A stretch of 64,000 nucleotides of DNA, from the NCBI GenBank assembly GCA_025345505.1, contig JANVCC010000153.1, forward strand, positions 1,825,379 through 1,889,378, read 5' to 3'. Source of the stretch: Todiramphus chloris collaris. Lineage: Eukaryota > Chordata > Aves > Coraciiformes > Alcedinidae. Each line of letters starts with the position of its first letter. Position 1 is the stretch's first letter. The position numbers and the translations under genes were made by a program. Below are positions 46,727 through 57,997 of the stretch, piece after piece. The notes below the pieces were generated by a model. That model was given only the letters and a program-made list of their open reading frames with translations, was not told where the DNA came from and made no database searches.

Positions 46727-48535
46727 CTAGCATGAAATGACCATGATCAAACAGAGCATGATTGATATTAAGGGGCATCTCTGTGGTCAAAACTGCACCA
46801 AAAGCTGAAGATGTCCTGCTGTGAATATGGGTGGTGAGTCATTCTCTAGAGAGGGTTATGGTCTTTTGGAAGTTAAATAGTGGGTGTCTCCTGTAGTTGA
46901 TAGAAATGTCAAGTTCAGAACAGGACTAGTAGACACTGGAGCTAGGAAAAAGCACACCAGTAAATGTAACCAGGGTTTCCCAGTGCCAAAGAGTGGGTGA
47001 GCTCGCCTTGTCTCTCTTCAGTTACTCTCTTCTAGCCCTCCCAGCTTTTTAGTTCTGCAGTAATTTCATCCAAATTTGACCAACGATGAGAGGTTAAAAG
47101 ACATGTTTTATAAACACAGGTCAAGCATGCAAGCCTGTGAGACATGAGAGAGGCCAAACAGGAGCACCACTGCTATAAGAACCCTAATCTTCAGGGAGGA
47201 ATCTGGGCACAGATGTTCCAGGCACCTGACACAAGCCCACAGGAAAGGATGACTCACCATTTCTGCTATCCGTGGAACACTACCCAGAAAAAGCATTGTC
47301 TCACCATGGTGAGTACACTAACAATCTGCATGACCACCTTGATTTTTATGTCTTGTCCCTTCTCTCCATTTCCTTGAACTTTTAGCAACACATAAGTCTG
47401 GTTGTTGGGGGAGGGAAGAGTTCTTCAGGGATGAATGAAGTTCAAATTATGTTCTTCTAATGGACTTTGCCTTGACTCAAAAAAATCTATTTAGTCTTTG
47501 ACCATGACTTAGGAAAAGGTCTTGATTCAAGTGACAGTTCTTCCTTTTGACCCTTCTGCACTTGACTGCCTCCAGAGCCACATCCCAGTGCTTTGCTGCT
47601 TAAGAATGAACAGGACTTTTTGCAGCTTTTCTCTGAAGAAAGCAATTTTTTTTTGTATCTGTAAAGAGGTGCGTCATTTCCTTCTAGTAACAATCCATTA
47701 TCCAAACAGTTCTTTTCATCCAAACCTTAATTTTCCAGATCCACAGATTTCGTATCTGTCAAATTCGGTTCAAAATTGGCATATGGATTAAAAAAAGGCC
47801 TAAATGTAGGCACACTACTCGATTGTGTAAGCTCCATTTCCTTAGAAAAGCAGATCAGAAACTTTTCTCTTAATGTGTTTTCTGTAAAAATCGGGAGGGG
47901 AAGGGAAAGGATGGAGAGACCCATATCCCATTTGGGTCAGATATTGGTTCTCATTCATACTGGCACCTGCATTTAAACAGAATGCAGTTTTTTTGGGGTT
48001 TTTTAATTTATTTTGGCCAGATGTTAATTGCTTTAATGTAAGGGAAGAAACAAAGATTCAGCAGTGAAGATCTGGCTTGAGCCCTCTGCTTGGATGATTT
48101 ATGGGAGATGTAGGCTTCAAATGTCTGAGCCTGGAAATATTTCTTCCTTTTTGGCCCCCTCCCTCTTTCCCATCACCCCCTCGCCCCTGGGTTGCATATG
48201 CTTGTGTGTGCATAAAAGAGCTTCTCACACATCTGTCTTTATTATTGATAGACATGCTGGCATCTGATAGCGTTTAGATTTATTGCTGTGAGAGCCATGG
48301 GCTTTTTAAAGTGCTAATATTTTACCATCTTTCATGCTGAAAGAATGCCAACTTCTAAGAGGCCCAGTAGCCTCCAGGATAAACCTCTGGCTACTCACCT
48401 CTGCAGCCTCAGACGGCAGCTCCTTGGAGACCATTCTTCTTGCCTGAGCTGCCAAGAAATGAAATCTGGGGTCTCTCAATCTTTAAGCATCAGCAGTCTT
48501 CAGAGTACAGTGGAACTTTGCTGAGCTTGTGTACG

Positions 48536-48592
48536 TTTTTTTGTTTTGTTTTTTTTTTTTATCCCCCCTCCTCTTTCTTTCTCTTTCCCCCT
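48536..48592. repeat. Polypyrimidine tract
   Basis: T-runs broken by two G residues, then C6 and CT-rich sequence, about 57 nt with only three purines. A second pyrimidine-rich patch follows at about 48640-48680. Confidence 0.8.
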
Positions 48593-50307
48593 GTGATCCA
48601 GCTGTTTATTTTAAATGTAGAAGTTTAAAATGGGTTAGGCTCCCCCTCCACCCAGCTATTCCACCCTCCTCCTTTCCGTGTCCACAATGGCAAGTTGTTG
48701 CTGGCTTAGAGATGAATTTTCTCCCTGTATCACTGAAAAACAACAAAAAAATTCTAATAAAATTAGGAAGCCACACACAACTCCAGACCACATTTTCCAC
48801 TGGTGTAAATCAGCATTATGCCATTGAGAGACTCAAGCCATCCTGCTGAAGATGGGTGCTGGTGCTTGCACATCCTGCATGACCAGTTTCATGCTTTTGC
48901 ACTAATCTTGCCTCTCTGTCCATTCTGGTGCAATGTTTGTTCCTTCCAATGCCCCAGAGTAGTCCATGCAGGGGTAAGAATGGGTAAAACCGAAGTCTCT
49001 TTAGACATCTCTTCAGCCAGCCTTCAAAGGAGAACCTACTTTATGAAGCCCTAGTGGCTCCTGGGAGGAGACAGGAGTCTGAGATAAGTTCAGACAATGT
49101 GGTGCTTCATGTAGTATCTCAAAACAGTGCTTGGGTGCCTAAGAGAAGAGTCAAGTTGTCTGCCACAAGCCAAAGCCCCTGAAGTTGAGCAGAGGTTGAG
49201 TGGGTCTGTTGAGATGCTCAGCTCTGGGATGAGGTAGGAACTGGGAGACTGTGGCCCATTTTAGTGCTTGCTGGGAGTATGAGACTGCAGGACATTAGTA
49301 AATCCTCCTCAAGTGCAGAGGCAGAAGAATGCACACCCAGATGAAACCAAAAGGTCATTCCTTTAGTTGGGTCCCCATAACCATCTTTCTGGTTATCTCA
49401 CTCTTAGCGATCCAGAGTAATGAAGCTCAGATCCTGCACTGAAGTTTATAAGCTCTTTGATCATTACTGGTTTTCTCTGGATGCATACAGGGTTCAGGGT
49501 GTAGATGGTGGAGCCTTTGCCTCATATGATGATAAGAAAAAAACAATACCCACACAGCAAAAGCTGAATATTCAAGCATTTCAACTAAATGAATGTCAGG
49601 GACTGTGAATTAAGCCAGGCAATATAAATGAAATGCTTAAGCTTGGATGAAGTGGTTGAAAATGTTCTATTGGTCACAGTTTTTGCTCTGTCAGCTTCTC
49701 TGGCTCTGAGTTTTGTCATGGAATTACTCTATTGCTTTAGGCTCCAAAACAAGGCAAACAATTGGAAAGGAAAGCTCAGCTGCCTTCCTGACCCACATTC
49801 ACTTCTGCTCAGCAAATACAGGCGATTTTGCGTTTGCAACTTCAGTTGTGTGAGAAAGAGAGTGTCCCTGACTAAACTTGTTGCTCCTTCTGGGTCTCAT
49901 CCAAAGCACACGGAAATCAAAAGGTCTTTTCCTGCTGACTTCACTGGCCTTTGGAACATACCTAGCATGCCCCCTTACTAAAAGTCATTGCACTTTGAGT
50001 GATTGGGCTGCTATCAGGCTGCTTTTAATGAGCAGACAGTGACTGCTCTCTCACAAGCCCTGATCTTGCATCAACTGTAATTGTTCACAGAGCCAGAGCC
50101 TCCTTGTGCCTTCTCCGCTGCCCCAGCAAAGGTTTCAGCAGTGGATGAGAGAGAGATTGTCCAAGGAAAGGTGGCATGGCTCTGGTTGGCTGGAGGAGGC
50201 AAGGAATGAAGTAAGGCATTTACAGGGATGCTGGGTGGTGGCAGAGGTCTGTGGTGGGGGTAAGAGTTAGAGAGTACCAGGCTACCATCCCTCTTTCAGT
50301 AGCTAAG

Positions 50308-50435
50308 AGAGATTCCAAACCCTCTTGGACAACACAATGCTGGGCCCCCTGCTCTGTGTGACCCTGCTGGAACAGAGAGGTTGGATGAGGTGATCTCCAG
50401 AGGTGCCTTCCAACCCCTACTGTTCTTTGTGAAAG
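50308..50435 (+). mobile_element. CR1: CR1 retrotransposon, group C 3' end
   Basis: 'AGAGATTCCAAACCCTCTTG', 'CAATGCTGGGCCCCCTGCTC', 'GTGACCCTGCTGGAACAG', 'GATGAGGTGATCTCCAGAGG' and 'TGCCTTCCAACCCCTACTG' match the end of the 25231-25709 copy. The terminal octamers are decayed (TTCTTTGTG). About 128 nt. Confidence 0.92.
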
Positions 50436-51599
50436 GCACATGAGGGTCTGAACTTTGCTGAATTTAGTGGCAAGAATAGGTGGGATGAAGCTTACCTAAC
50501 TTTAGTTGTATGAATCAAAGATCAAATGGTGTGTAGATCCAGTGAGGAAAAAAAATCATCTGAATTTTTTTAGATACTTACCTTGGAATGAAATTAATTA
50601 TTGTACCGAGTTTGGTAGTGCATAGAGAGGACAGTCTAGGGTATTGCCCAGTCTTTAACATCTAACTTCATAATTAGATGAGATCTATTCTTCCTGAAAC
50701 ATTTAAATGTCTGCTTTTGGTAACAGACATCCAGTGCTCATAATTCACACATTAATCACTATCTTGTTGTCATCTGGAATCTACTTGACTCAATGAATTA
50801 TTGACAGACATTAATTATTATTTTTCTCTAGGCTCTGAGTTAATACAAAAAACCTATCTCAAAGGGTTTCTGAGGGCTGCATTGTGTGTGTAGCCTGCTG
50901 AGCAGTACATTTGTTGGAGATAGGGTGGTGGAAGGGATGGGCTCTTTTTTCCTTCCAAAGTAGCACCTCTTTTGCCTCTTCAGTGAAACAACACTGGCTC
51001 CAATCCTAGTGACGCCAGTGAATTATCACTTGTCAGGAAGCAGGTATCTGCACTCCAGGCAAAGTTCCTTCAAAAAGATTAGACTCGGCAGTATGAGGCT
51101 GGGGAGGGGTGGAGGAGGATGGTGAGCTGTCAAACCATCTGAAGGAAGCTCCATCCACAGATGCTCCGTGAGATGGAGGAACCATGAACCCTTCTAAATC
51201 CTAAGTTTGCCCCAAGTCTGGGATCCTGACCATGCTCATAAACGGAGATCTGCCACTTAATAACAAATAACTACCACGCTGACTCAAATGGCATGTTTAC
51301 GAGAGCAAACCCAGCAAGTACAGGAAACAATAAAACCCTTTGCCAGCATTGTATTCTGGCTCTGACTCTGTAAATGACCACAGCGCCTGACAGCCTCAAC
51401 CTTGGCTGCGTTTTAATGACCCAGCATGTATTGTTCTGCAAGCTATGGAGCATTCCCTCAGCTAAAAATAAAACAAAGTCATGTACCTATATTTTCTTTC
51501 TCTTCTGCCCCCCTCCAGTGCTTCCTTCTCCCTCCCTTCTTGTATAGGCAAATTCCCACAGTTACAGAGCCAAGTCCAACAGCTGTTTGTGGCTAACAC
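50436..51599. other. Unique AT-rich non-coding DNA
   Basis: No exon or transposon recognised. 50690-50840 is rich in AATTA/TTAAT cores and could be regulatory. A pyrimidine-rich stretch lies at about 51490-51545. Confidence 0.45.
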
Positions 51600-51720
51600 T
51601 GTTGAGAGCCCTGTGGTTAAGGGTCTGGACTAGGAGTGACTGGACTTGTTCAAATGCCAGCTATGCCACAGGTTTCCTAGGCAACCTTCAACACGGCATC
51701 TAACCTGTCTTTGTGAGTAG
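51600..51720 (+). mobile_element. MIR: MIR-like ancient SINE (clearest of the set)
   Basis: In order: 'TGTGGTTAAGGGTCTGGACT', 'AGGAGTGACTGGACTTG', 'TTCAAATGCCAGCTATGCCA', 'CCTAGGCAACCTTCAACAC' and 'CATCTAACCTGTCTTTGTGAG'. These parallel the MIR consensus blocks 'tggttaaagcactggact / aggagtcaggagacctgg / ttcaaatcccagctctgcca / cttgggcaagtcac / taacctctctgtgcc'. The colinear order over ~120 nt makes chance unlikely. MIR fossils survive in amniotes including birds. There is no coding capacity. Confidence 0.55.
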
Positions 51721-52588
51721 GAGAATATTTTCAGTCTTCTCCAAAAGGCTGAGAAGATGTGGGTCTGAATGAAAGTGAGGAGAGGTAGGAAGACAGATGA
51801 AATTGTTTCAATTTTAATATAATTTCAAGTTGTGTTTTTTTTTTTTTTTTATTTACTGTGCTTCTCCCAACCAGCTTTCTGGAGCATGATGCTTTTTTCC
51901 TTACAAGTTAAGTTTTTGGGCCATTGTTTCCCTTCCCAAACCATACTGATTGTCAATCTTTAAATGTTCTCCCTGTCATGAAGAGAGGAGAACAACACAG
52001 TTTTAAAAAGGAAACATCACACATGGATGAGGAGATACTTTCCTAATCCATCTGCCGTCTTTAAATTTCCCTTACAGCGTTTGATTACTATCAATGCTGG
52101 GGACTCTTCCACTGTGCTGCTTGCTGTACAAAACAGAGTAAATCAAAACCTCTACTGAAGAACATTTCAGAAAGAAAACCAAGCATGGGGCCTTCTCAAT
52201 CTGTCACCTCTGGTGAAACAGAAATATTTTTATTTACGGCAAAAGCAAGCCTGCACTTTAACTGTCCTAAAGTATTCAGACTATTTACAACCAATACAAC
52301 ATTACTCATTTACACCAGATGAGGAGCTGGCCCAGACCTCTACAAAAAAAAACCACTGGAAGCCAAAATAGACACGCAGCTCCCCAAATCAAATATGTAT
52401 TAAGTGTCTACTTATTAAATTTGACTACAACTTAATCAGTTGGCGTGAAATTTATCTTACGCTACTTCTGCTTGCAAACACTTACACAGATCTGAACAGT
52501 GCAGCTATAATACATAGGTGGCATTTGCTTTGCAGAATAGGATGCCAAGATTTATGTGTGTACATATTTGTGCTTCTGTGTGAGCAGA
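51721..52588. other. Unique AT-rich non-coding DNA
   Basis: Holds T16 (51835-51850) and an A9 run (52344-52352). No exon or further element recognised. Confidence 0.5.
51835..51850. repeat. Poly-T run (T16)
   Basis: Uninterrupted run of 16 T residues. Confidence 0.85.
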
Positions 52589-52993
52589 GTTGCAGTTGTT
52601 CAGTCTGGAGAAGAGGAGGCTCTGGAGAGACCTTGTAGTGGTCTTCCAGTATCTGAAGGGGCCCCCAGGAAAACCAGAGAAGGACTTGTTGCAAAGGCAG
52701 GTAGTGATATGACAGGGGGTAATGGTTTTAACTGAGAGCAGATTTAATCTAGATATTAGGAAGAAATTTTTCACTCTGAGGGTAGTGAGAAACTGGCACA
52801 GGTTGCCCAGGGAAGCTGTGGATGCCCCATCATTTGATGTGTTCAAGGCCAGGTTGGATGGGGCTTTGAGCAGCGTGGTCTAGTGGAAGGTGTCTCTACT
52901 CATGGCAGGGGGGTTGGAACTAGATAACCTTTAAGATCCCTTCCTACCCAAACCATTCTAGGGTTCTAGGATTCTTGTATTCTAGATTCTGTG
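52589..52993 (+). mobile_element. CR1: CR1 retrotransposon, group A, ~400 nt with expanded terminus
   Basis: From 'GTTGCAGTTGTTCAGTCTGG' and 'AGAAGAGGAGGCTCTGG' through 'TCTTCCAGTATCTGAAGGGG', 'GGTAATGGTTTTAACTGA', 'GATATTAGGAAGAAATTTTT', 'CACAGGTTGCCCAGGGAAGC' and 'GGTTGGATGGGGCTTTGAGC' to 'GGTTGGAACTAGATAACCTT'. The 3' terminus carries about five degenerate octamers (52957-52993) instead of the usual two or so. Antisense frames of 70-113 codons are incidental. Confidence 0.95.
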
Positions 52994-53672
52994 ATAATTA
53001 GTGGCATCAATGAGGTCTGGCTGGTAGAGTTGAAAAGTATCCATCTGAGAAAATGTCAGTGCCTGCTTCAAGGCAAGACAAACCCCTCTCTGTAATTTGG
53101 TAGGAGTGAGAGACATTCTACTCAATGTTTAATATAACTTGAGGCACAAGAGGGTATCTGACATCCATAGGATGGTGGCAAATATGACACAGGATGGAGA
53201 GGAGTAGTGGATCTGTAGTGGCATGAAACAGGCTGCCCTCAGTCACCTCAAACTGCAGTAAACACCTTCATCTGAGAAACTGAATCACAACCTTAAATTT
53301 ATGAGAAAGGGAGCAAGTCAGTCCTCTGATCAGGGCTATCCTAAACCTTAGCAGAAAGACATGCATGAAGCCAAAATATAAAATCCTAACTCCTTTCTTT
53401 ACAAGCAACTTTTTAGATGCTGTATTCTGGCCTGAAAAAGAAATTTATGCTTAGTGTGAATTTTAGAGAAGATGCCAACTAAGTGCTTCACATGGCAGAG
53501 TTTATTTTGTTTATTCTGTTAGTTTTGCAAGGGGGGGAAGTATAAGTACATACACTGAAAATAATGGGAAATTGTATGAAAACAGCCCACAGATTCTCAA
53601 GAGACAGCTTACAATTATATGGGACATGACAGAATTTAAAAAACAACACACAGAGCATGTAGAATAAACAAG

Positions 53673-53686
53673 AAAAAAAAAAAAAA
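53673..53686. repeat. Poly-A run (A14)
   Basis: Uninterrupted run of 14 A residues. No retrogene body is recognised upstream. Confidence 0.85.
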
Positions 53687-55120
53687 TCCCTCAGGTCTTA
53701 CAGATTCTGAGGGGCCATAAATAAAAGATAATGATATTTAGGTAAGAGGGGGAGGTAACACATAGGTTCCTACTACTATTAATTTTCAGGCTCAATTCTT
53801 TGTGACGGGTATAATGTTGTATTTGGATGCCTTTACTTGTAAAGAAGAAAATTCAAAGGACAGCAAAACCAAAGTACACCAAAGCCCCTATACACCATAG
53901 AGTTGCTGTTAGGGTGAAACTGAACTTCAGTGATCTTTAAAGAGCAATGCTTTATCCTTGTTTCTGAGGTGCTAAAATAAAAGCATGGATCTACTAGGGA
54001 GTAAATTGGCTTTTGAGAGGTAGAAGGTGCTCTTGTTCTGACTTTATAGGAGGAGGAATCTTCATTTTGAAACCACAGCCAGGAGATCCATACCTGTGAA
54101 CATCAGCTTGCCTTTAGCTACTGTGGGGAGAGTCTGGGTTATTAAACTCAATTCCTGTCTATGTAGGAGTAAATAGTTGCCATCCATGTACTTCCCCACC
54201 ATCAAACATCCTGAAGGTATTATATTCTCCTTCCCCTACCAGCAAAATATCCGGATACCATTTTTGTCTTGTCCTTGAAACATCCCAAACACACACCAAG
54301 CTTGACAACCTGGTGAAATATCCTACAATTCTCCTTATTAGTTTGTAAATTAAACATGCCTTCAGTTTGAGCACAACTTTCTCTGTATGGAAGGGGTGAA
54401 GATAAACCAGAGGATGTGTACAATTAATCCTGTGAGCAGGACCTCATGAAAGTCACGAGGTTGCCCAGAGATGGGGCTGAGTGTACAGCAGCAATGCAGA
54501 GAAAGTGTGGGAGGAACTACAGAGCTGCAGTATGGCCTAAATCCTCCCATTCCTTGGATATGCTCAGCAGAGGTTTGTGAAACCTCTAGAAAGCAGAACG
54601 TATGCAAACCTGTACAGGGGAGACCTAACCAGGGTCTCAATCAGGTAGAGAGGTTTCAAACTGAGTATCAGAATCCTTACAGCTTGAGCTGAAGCAAAGC
54701 CTTCTGGGAACAGTTTTAGGAGTCCTTTGTCTTTCGCACATCCATAGAATTTGTCAATTTGGGCATTAACACCTCCTCCCTCTAGCAGGTTGGACATACC
54801 AATTGCACTGAAGAATGAAACTCAGCATTCAAAGCTTCCAAAATCAGCTATGTGTTGACAGGAGTTGTGAGTATGTTGGAGGACAGGATAAAATTTGATA
54901 GGATCTTGAAAAACTGGAGAAACTGTAGAGGAAAGCCTGGATGTGATTCAACGATGTTTTACACAGTTCAGGACATTTTCATTGAATCTAACTTTAGGCA
55001 TCTGAAAATTAGGTGTCCCGTTTAGCCATCACCTACATGGACTCTCTATATGTGAGGTGGACATTCACTTGATGATAATCCCACCCATTTTTGGATGTCA
55101 GGAAACTCTGGAGATTCTGA

Positions 55121-55182
55121 TTTTTTTTTGTTTTGTTTTTTGTTTTTTGGGGTTTTTTGGTTTTTTTTTTTGTTTTGTTTTC
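55121..55182. repeat. T/G low-complexity tract
   Basis: About 62 nt of T runs (T4-T12) separated by single G, GG or GGGG. No A or C occurs until the end, and it is strand-asymmetric. Confidence 0.88.
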
Positions 55183-56289
55183 CATTACCCACTGAGCCAA
55201 ACTAGCTGGCAAGTTTAAACTGGAAAATTTCTGCATTGCTAAGAATGGAAGGATAATTATTAGGCAGGGGTAATTAACTGCATAAATAGAAATGTTGAAT
55301 GAGAGATTAGATCTTTCTTCAGAGTAAAACTGAGTAGCTCATAAGTCTCTTATTTGCCAGTTATGATGCACTATTGCAAGGTTTAACAACATCTTGGTCT
55401 TCCTGACTGGCAGCCAACAGCCAACCTTTCTAAGTCCTCATTTGGAGAAAAGTATTTAAACTGGGATATTGCACTTCAGGAGCAACAGGGACCAAATCCT
55501 TCCTTTGCCTAAAAGGGACTATCATCCACTTGGCTGTATTTAACCAAAGCAGACCATGTGGTTTCCGACATATCACGGGGCAGGCAGCATAAAATAGTCT
55601 GTATTTATAGAGCTGAAGCCCCTCCCCTCCATGGGCAGTGGGTTATCCTGCCTATTGGGAATTACAGTGTGAATGACATCTTACAATCTTGAAGTAGTGC
55701 TTTGGTCTTCTCCATTCACTCAGGCTGAATTTCCCTAACCACCAAAGTACAGGCTGCAGCAGATAGTGAAAAGCTGTGTCAATGGTTTTGGTTTCAGCCT
55801 GTCAGGTCAGAACAAACTGACATTTAAAGGTGGATCAGGATGGAGATCCTCAGGATGGAAAGCGTAACTCAGTGTGGTCTTTTCAGGTCCCCCTCAAAAG
55901 AGGGAGGTCTTAGTTCCAGGCCTTATCTAATGGGCTTCTTACACCTCTTTTGTGAAGAATCCATGGTAGGTCTGGGCCAAACTGACCTGCCCAGCAGTCC
56001 CAAAAACATACACAGAGAATAATGGTTTCAAATATGAATGAAATATCCTCCAAAGCTGACCCCTTCTTCATGGACTCCTGAAGGAAGCACAAAGGATCAT
56101 ATTAAGCAAGGCACTTAACTTGTAGACGTGTCAAAGAAGAAATTAACTCCCCCTGCAAAGAATTAGATGGGGAACATTTTTAATGATGCACCAAAGACAG
56201 TGGGGTAACCACCTTGTTGGGATTCCCACGAGCTACTGTATTTCACATAACAATGAAAAGAGCAAGCCAGAAAAGAAACCTAACACCAG

Positions 56290-57040
56290 CAACATCAGTT
56301 AAAATCAACAGAGTTCTTCAAAAGCACTTGCTGCCCGTGTGTCTTGTGCAGGACGGGGTTGTTGTTCGCCATCCGAAAAATATTAACTTCATCTCCCTCG
56401 TAAAATATTTAATTCCACTTCATAATTACAGGCAAACCATTATGTAGCAGAAGTGAAAATCCATAAGGCTTGCATTTAATAAAAATCCATTTATTCTCTC
56501 CAGCTGACCTTGTAAAACTCACAGCATTTCCCAGAGAAGGGGAAGCGGGGGTTTGGAAACAGATAATATTAATAAAAAGCATAATGCAAAATGCAGTCTC
56601 TGAGAGGCTAAACCTTTATATCAGGTTTGGTGTCTTTAGTAACCTGTCAGCTTCAAATTAAATTTCTCTCAGGGAGATAAAGCAGTTGAAAAGTGACATG
56701 GTAAAGTGGCTGTTGGTATTATTATCATCGTTACTAAACCATTTTAAACTGATACTCTAAAGCTCTTTACAGAGCAGAGTATCAAAACAGTACACCCCAG
56801 CAAATGATTTGTTTGACTAAAAACTTTATTTCTGCCATCAAGAATTTTATTGGCTGGATTTTAATAGCCAAACATTTGTAAAAAAAAAAAAATGTCTTTA
56901 GAGGATTAGGTGGCTGGAGCTGCTTAAATACTCTTAAGCTGGGAAAGTCATTGCTTAAAGGACGAAATTCAACACACAGCACGTCGTTTGGGCAAATTAT
57001 TTCCAGGCAAAAAGTGATAACCTGAGCTGGCATTCACGAT
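56290..57040. promoter_or_regulatory. Candidate conserved non-coding block (inference)
   Basis: This stretch lacks transposons and simple repeats apart from A12. It contains clustered TTTAATT, ATTAATAAA, TTTATTGGC and CAATTA-like cores of the kind seen in vertebrate developmental enhancers. There is no open frame of note. This is a judgement from composition only, with no conservation data. It could equally be ordinary unique DNA. Confidence 0.2.
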
Positions 57041-57699
57041 AGTGGGTTCTGTGCTATTGTCCCTCAGGGCTTTATCCAATATTAAAAGCCAAAGGGAAGA
57101 GATTTCCCACCCTTTCCCTTGGGAAACTCTCAGTCATCTGGTAGTTGTGATCTTCTGGAAATATATCCTAATCATCAGCCTTATTTTTCCTTCTGTCATT
57201 TTTCATCTCCCCACACCTAGCTCTGCTTCAAACAGTATTTCTTTTTCTGTGCCTATCTAGTACACGTGTATACTGTATTTTCCAAGCCTGCTTTCCCATT
57301 AACTCTCATAAACTTGTAAAAATATAAATGATATATGATATTTTGCATTGTTTCTGTTCCTAGAATCACGTGCTTTAAAAAAAAAACCCAGAAAAAGTTT
57401 ATGAATCATTTGTTGTAGACTTGAAAATACTTCCTGTGAAATATCACAAATCAGAAGGAAAATAAATAAAACAAAAATCCCTGTAATATTGTTAAGCTAT
57501 TTAGAAGCCAGTATCATAATTTTTGGGATCCTGCATCAAGGCTTGTGGCAAATGTGGGTGTAGTGCATTCCCTGCTTACCTGGAGCACGCACACATCATG
57601 TCATCTTAAATGTCCATTCCTTGTGCTGGTGGTTCTCACTGGAAGTGCTCTCTGAGGTCAGTAGGACCATGTGTGCAACTGTCTTGGCTTAAAAAGATG

Positions 57700-57997
57700 G
57701 ATCAGATGATCCTTGGAGACTTTATAGTGACCTTCCAGTACCTGCAGGGGACCTACAAGAAAGCTGGGGAGGGATTGTTTACAAGGGCGTGTAGTGATGG
57801 GAAGAGGGTCAATGGTTTTAAACTAGAGAAAGGTAGATTTAGGTTGGACATTAGGAAGAAGTTTTTTACTATGAGGGTGGTGGAACACAGGAACAGGTTG
57901 CCCAGGGAGGTGGTGGAGGTCCCATCCCTGGACACATTAAAAGTCAGGCTTGTTGAGGCTCTGAGGAACTTGCTCTATTTAAAGATATTTGTCCAGG
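57700..57997 (+). mobile_element. CR1: CR1 retrotransposon, group A, 3' terminus missing
   Basis: 'GACTTTATAGTGACCTTCCA', 'GTACCTGCAGGGGACCTACA', 'AGAAAGCTGGGGAGGGATTG', 'GACATTAGGAAGAAGTTTTT', 'GAACAGGTTGCCCAGGGAGG' and 'GAGGCTCTGAGGAACTTGCT', fading at 'TATTTAAAGATATTTGTCC'. The last ~70 nt of CR1 are absent. It happens to keep an open 134-codon sense-strand frame (57610-58014) through UTR sequence, which is not a real gene. Confidence 0.92.

Larger units (their letters stand above)
45589..50307. other. Unique non-coding DNA
   Basis: No exon recognised. 45780-45860 contains 'CATACAGATGGCAAAACTGA' and 'AGAAGCTGAGGAAGG', weakly resembling the reverse complement of a MIR/L2-type tail (below calling level). 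It holds T15 (46712-46726) and a polypyrimidine run (48536-48592). A GTGAGTA donor-like site at 47308-47316 follows a 54-codon open stretch without homology; it was rejected as an exon. Confidence 0.5.
52994..57699. other. Unique AT-rich non-coding DNA
   Basis: No transposon or exon recognised. It holds A14 (53673-53686), a long T/G tract (55121-55182), A12 near 56880 and an A10-C3 junction (57377-57389). 56290-57040 has a distinctive AT-rich, repeat-free make-up that suggests conserved non-coding sequence (inference only). Frames are all under 93 codons. Confidence 0.5.

Noticed and set aside
47144-47316. Possible exon: open stretch ending at a GTGAGTA donor-like site, with an ACAG acceptor-like site near 47115
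   Set aside because: The frame is closed by a stop before it reaches the acceptor, and the peptide matches no domain I know. Splice-like words of this length are common by chance.
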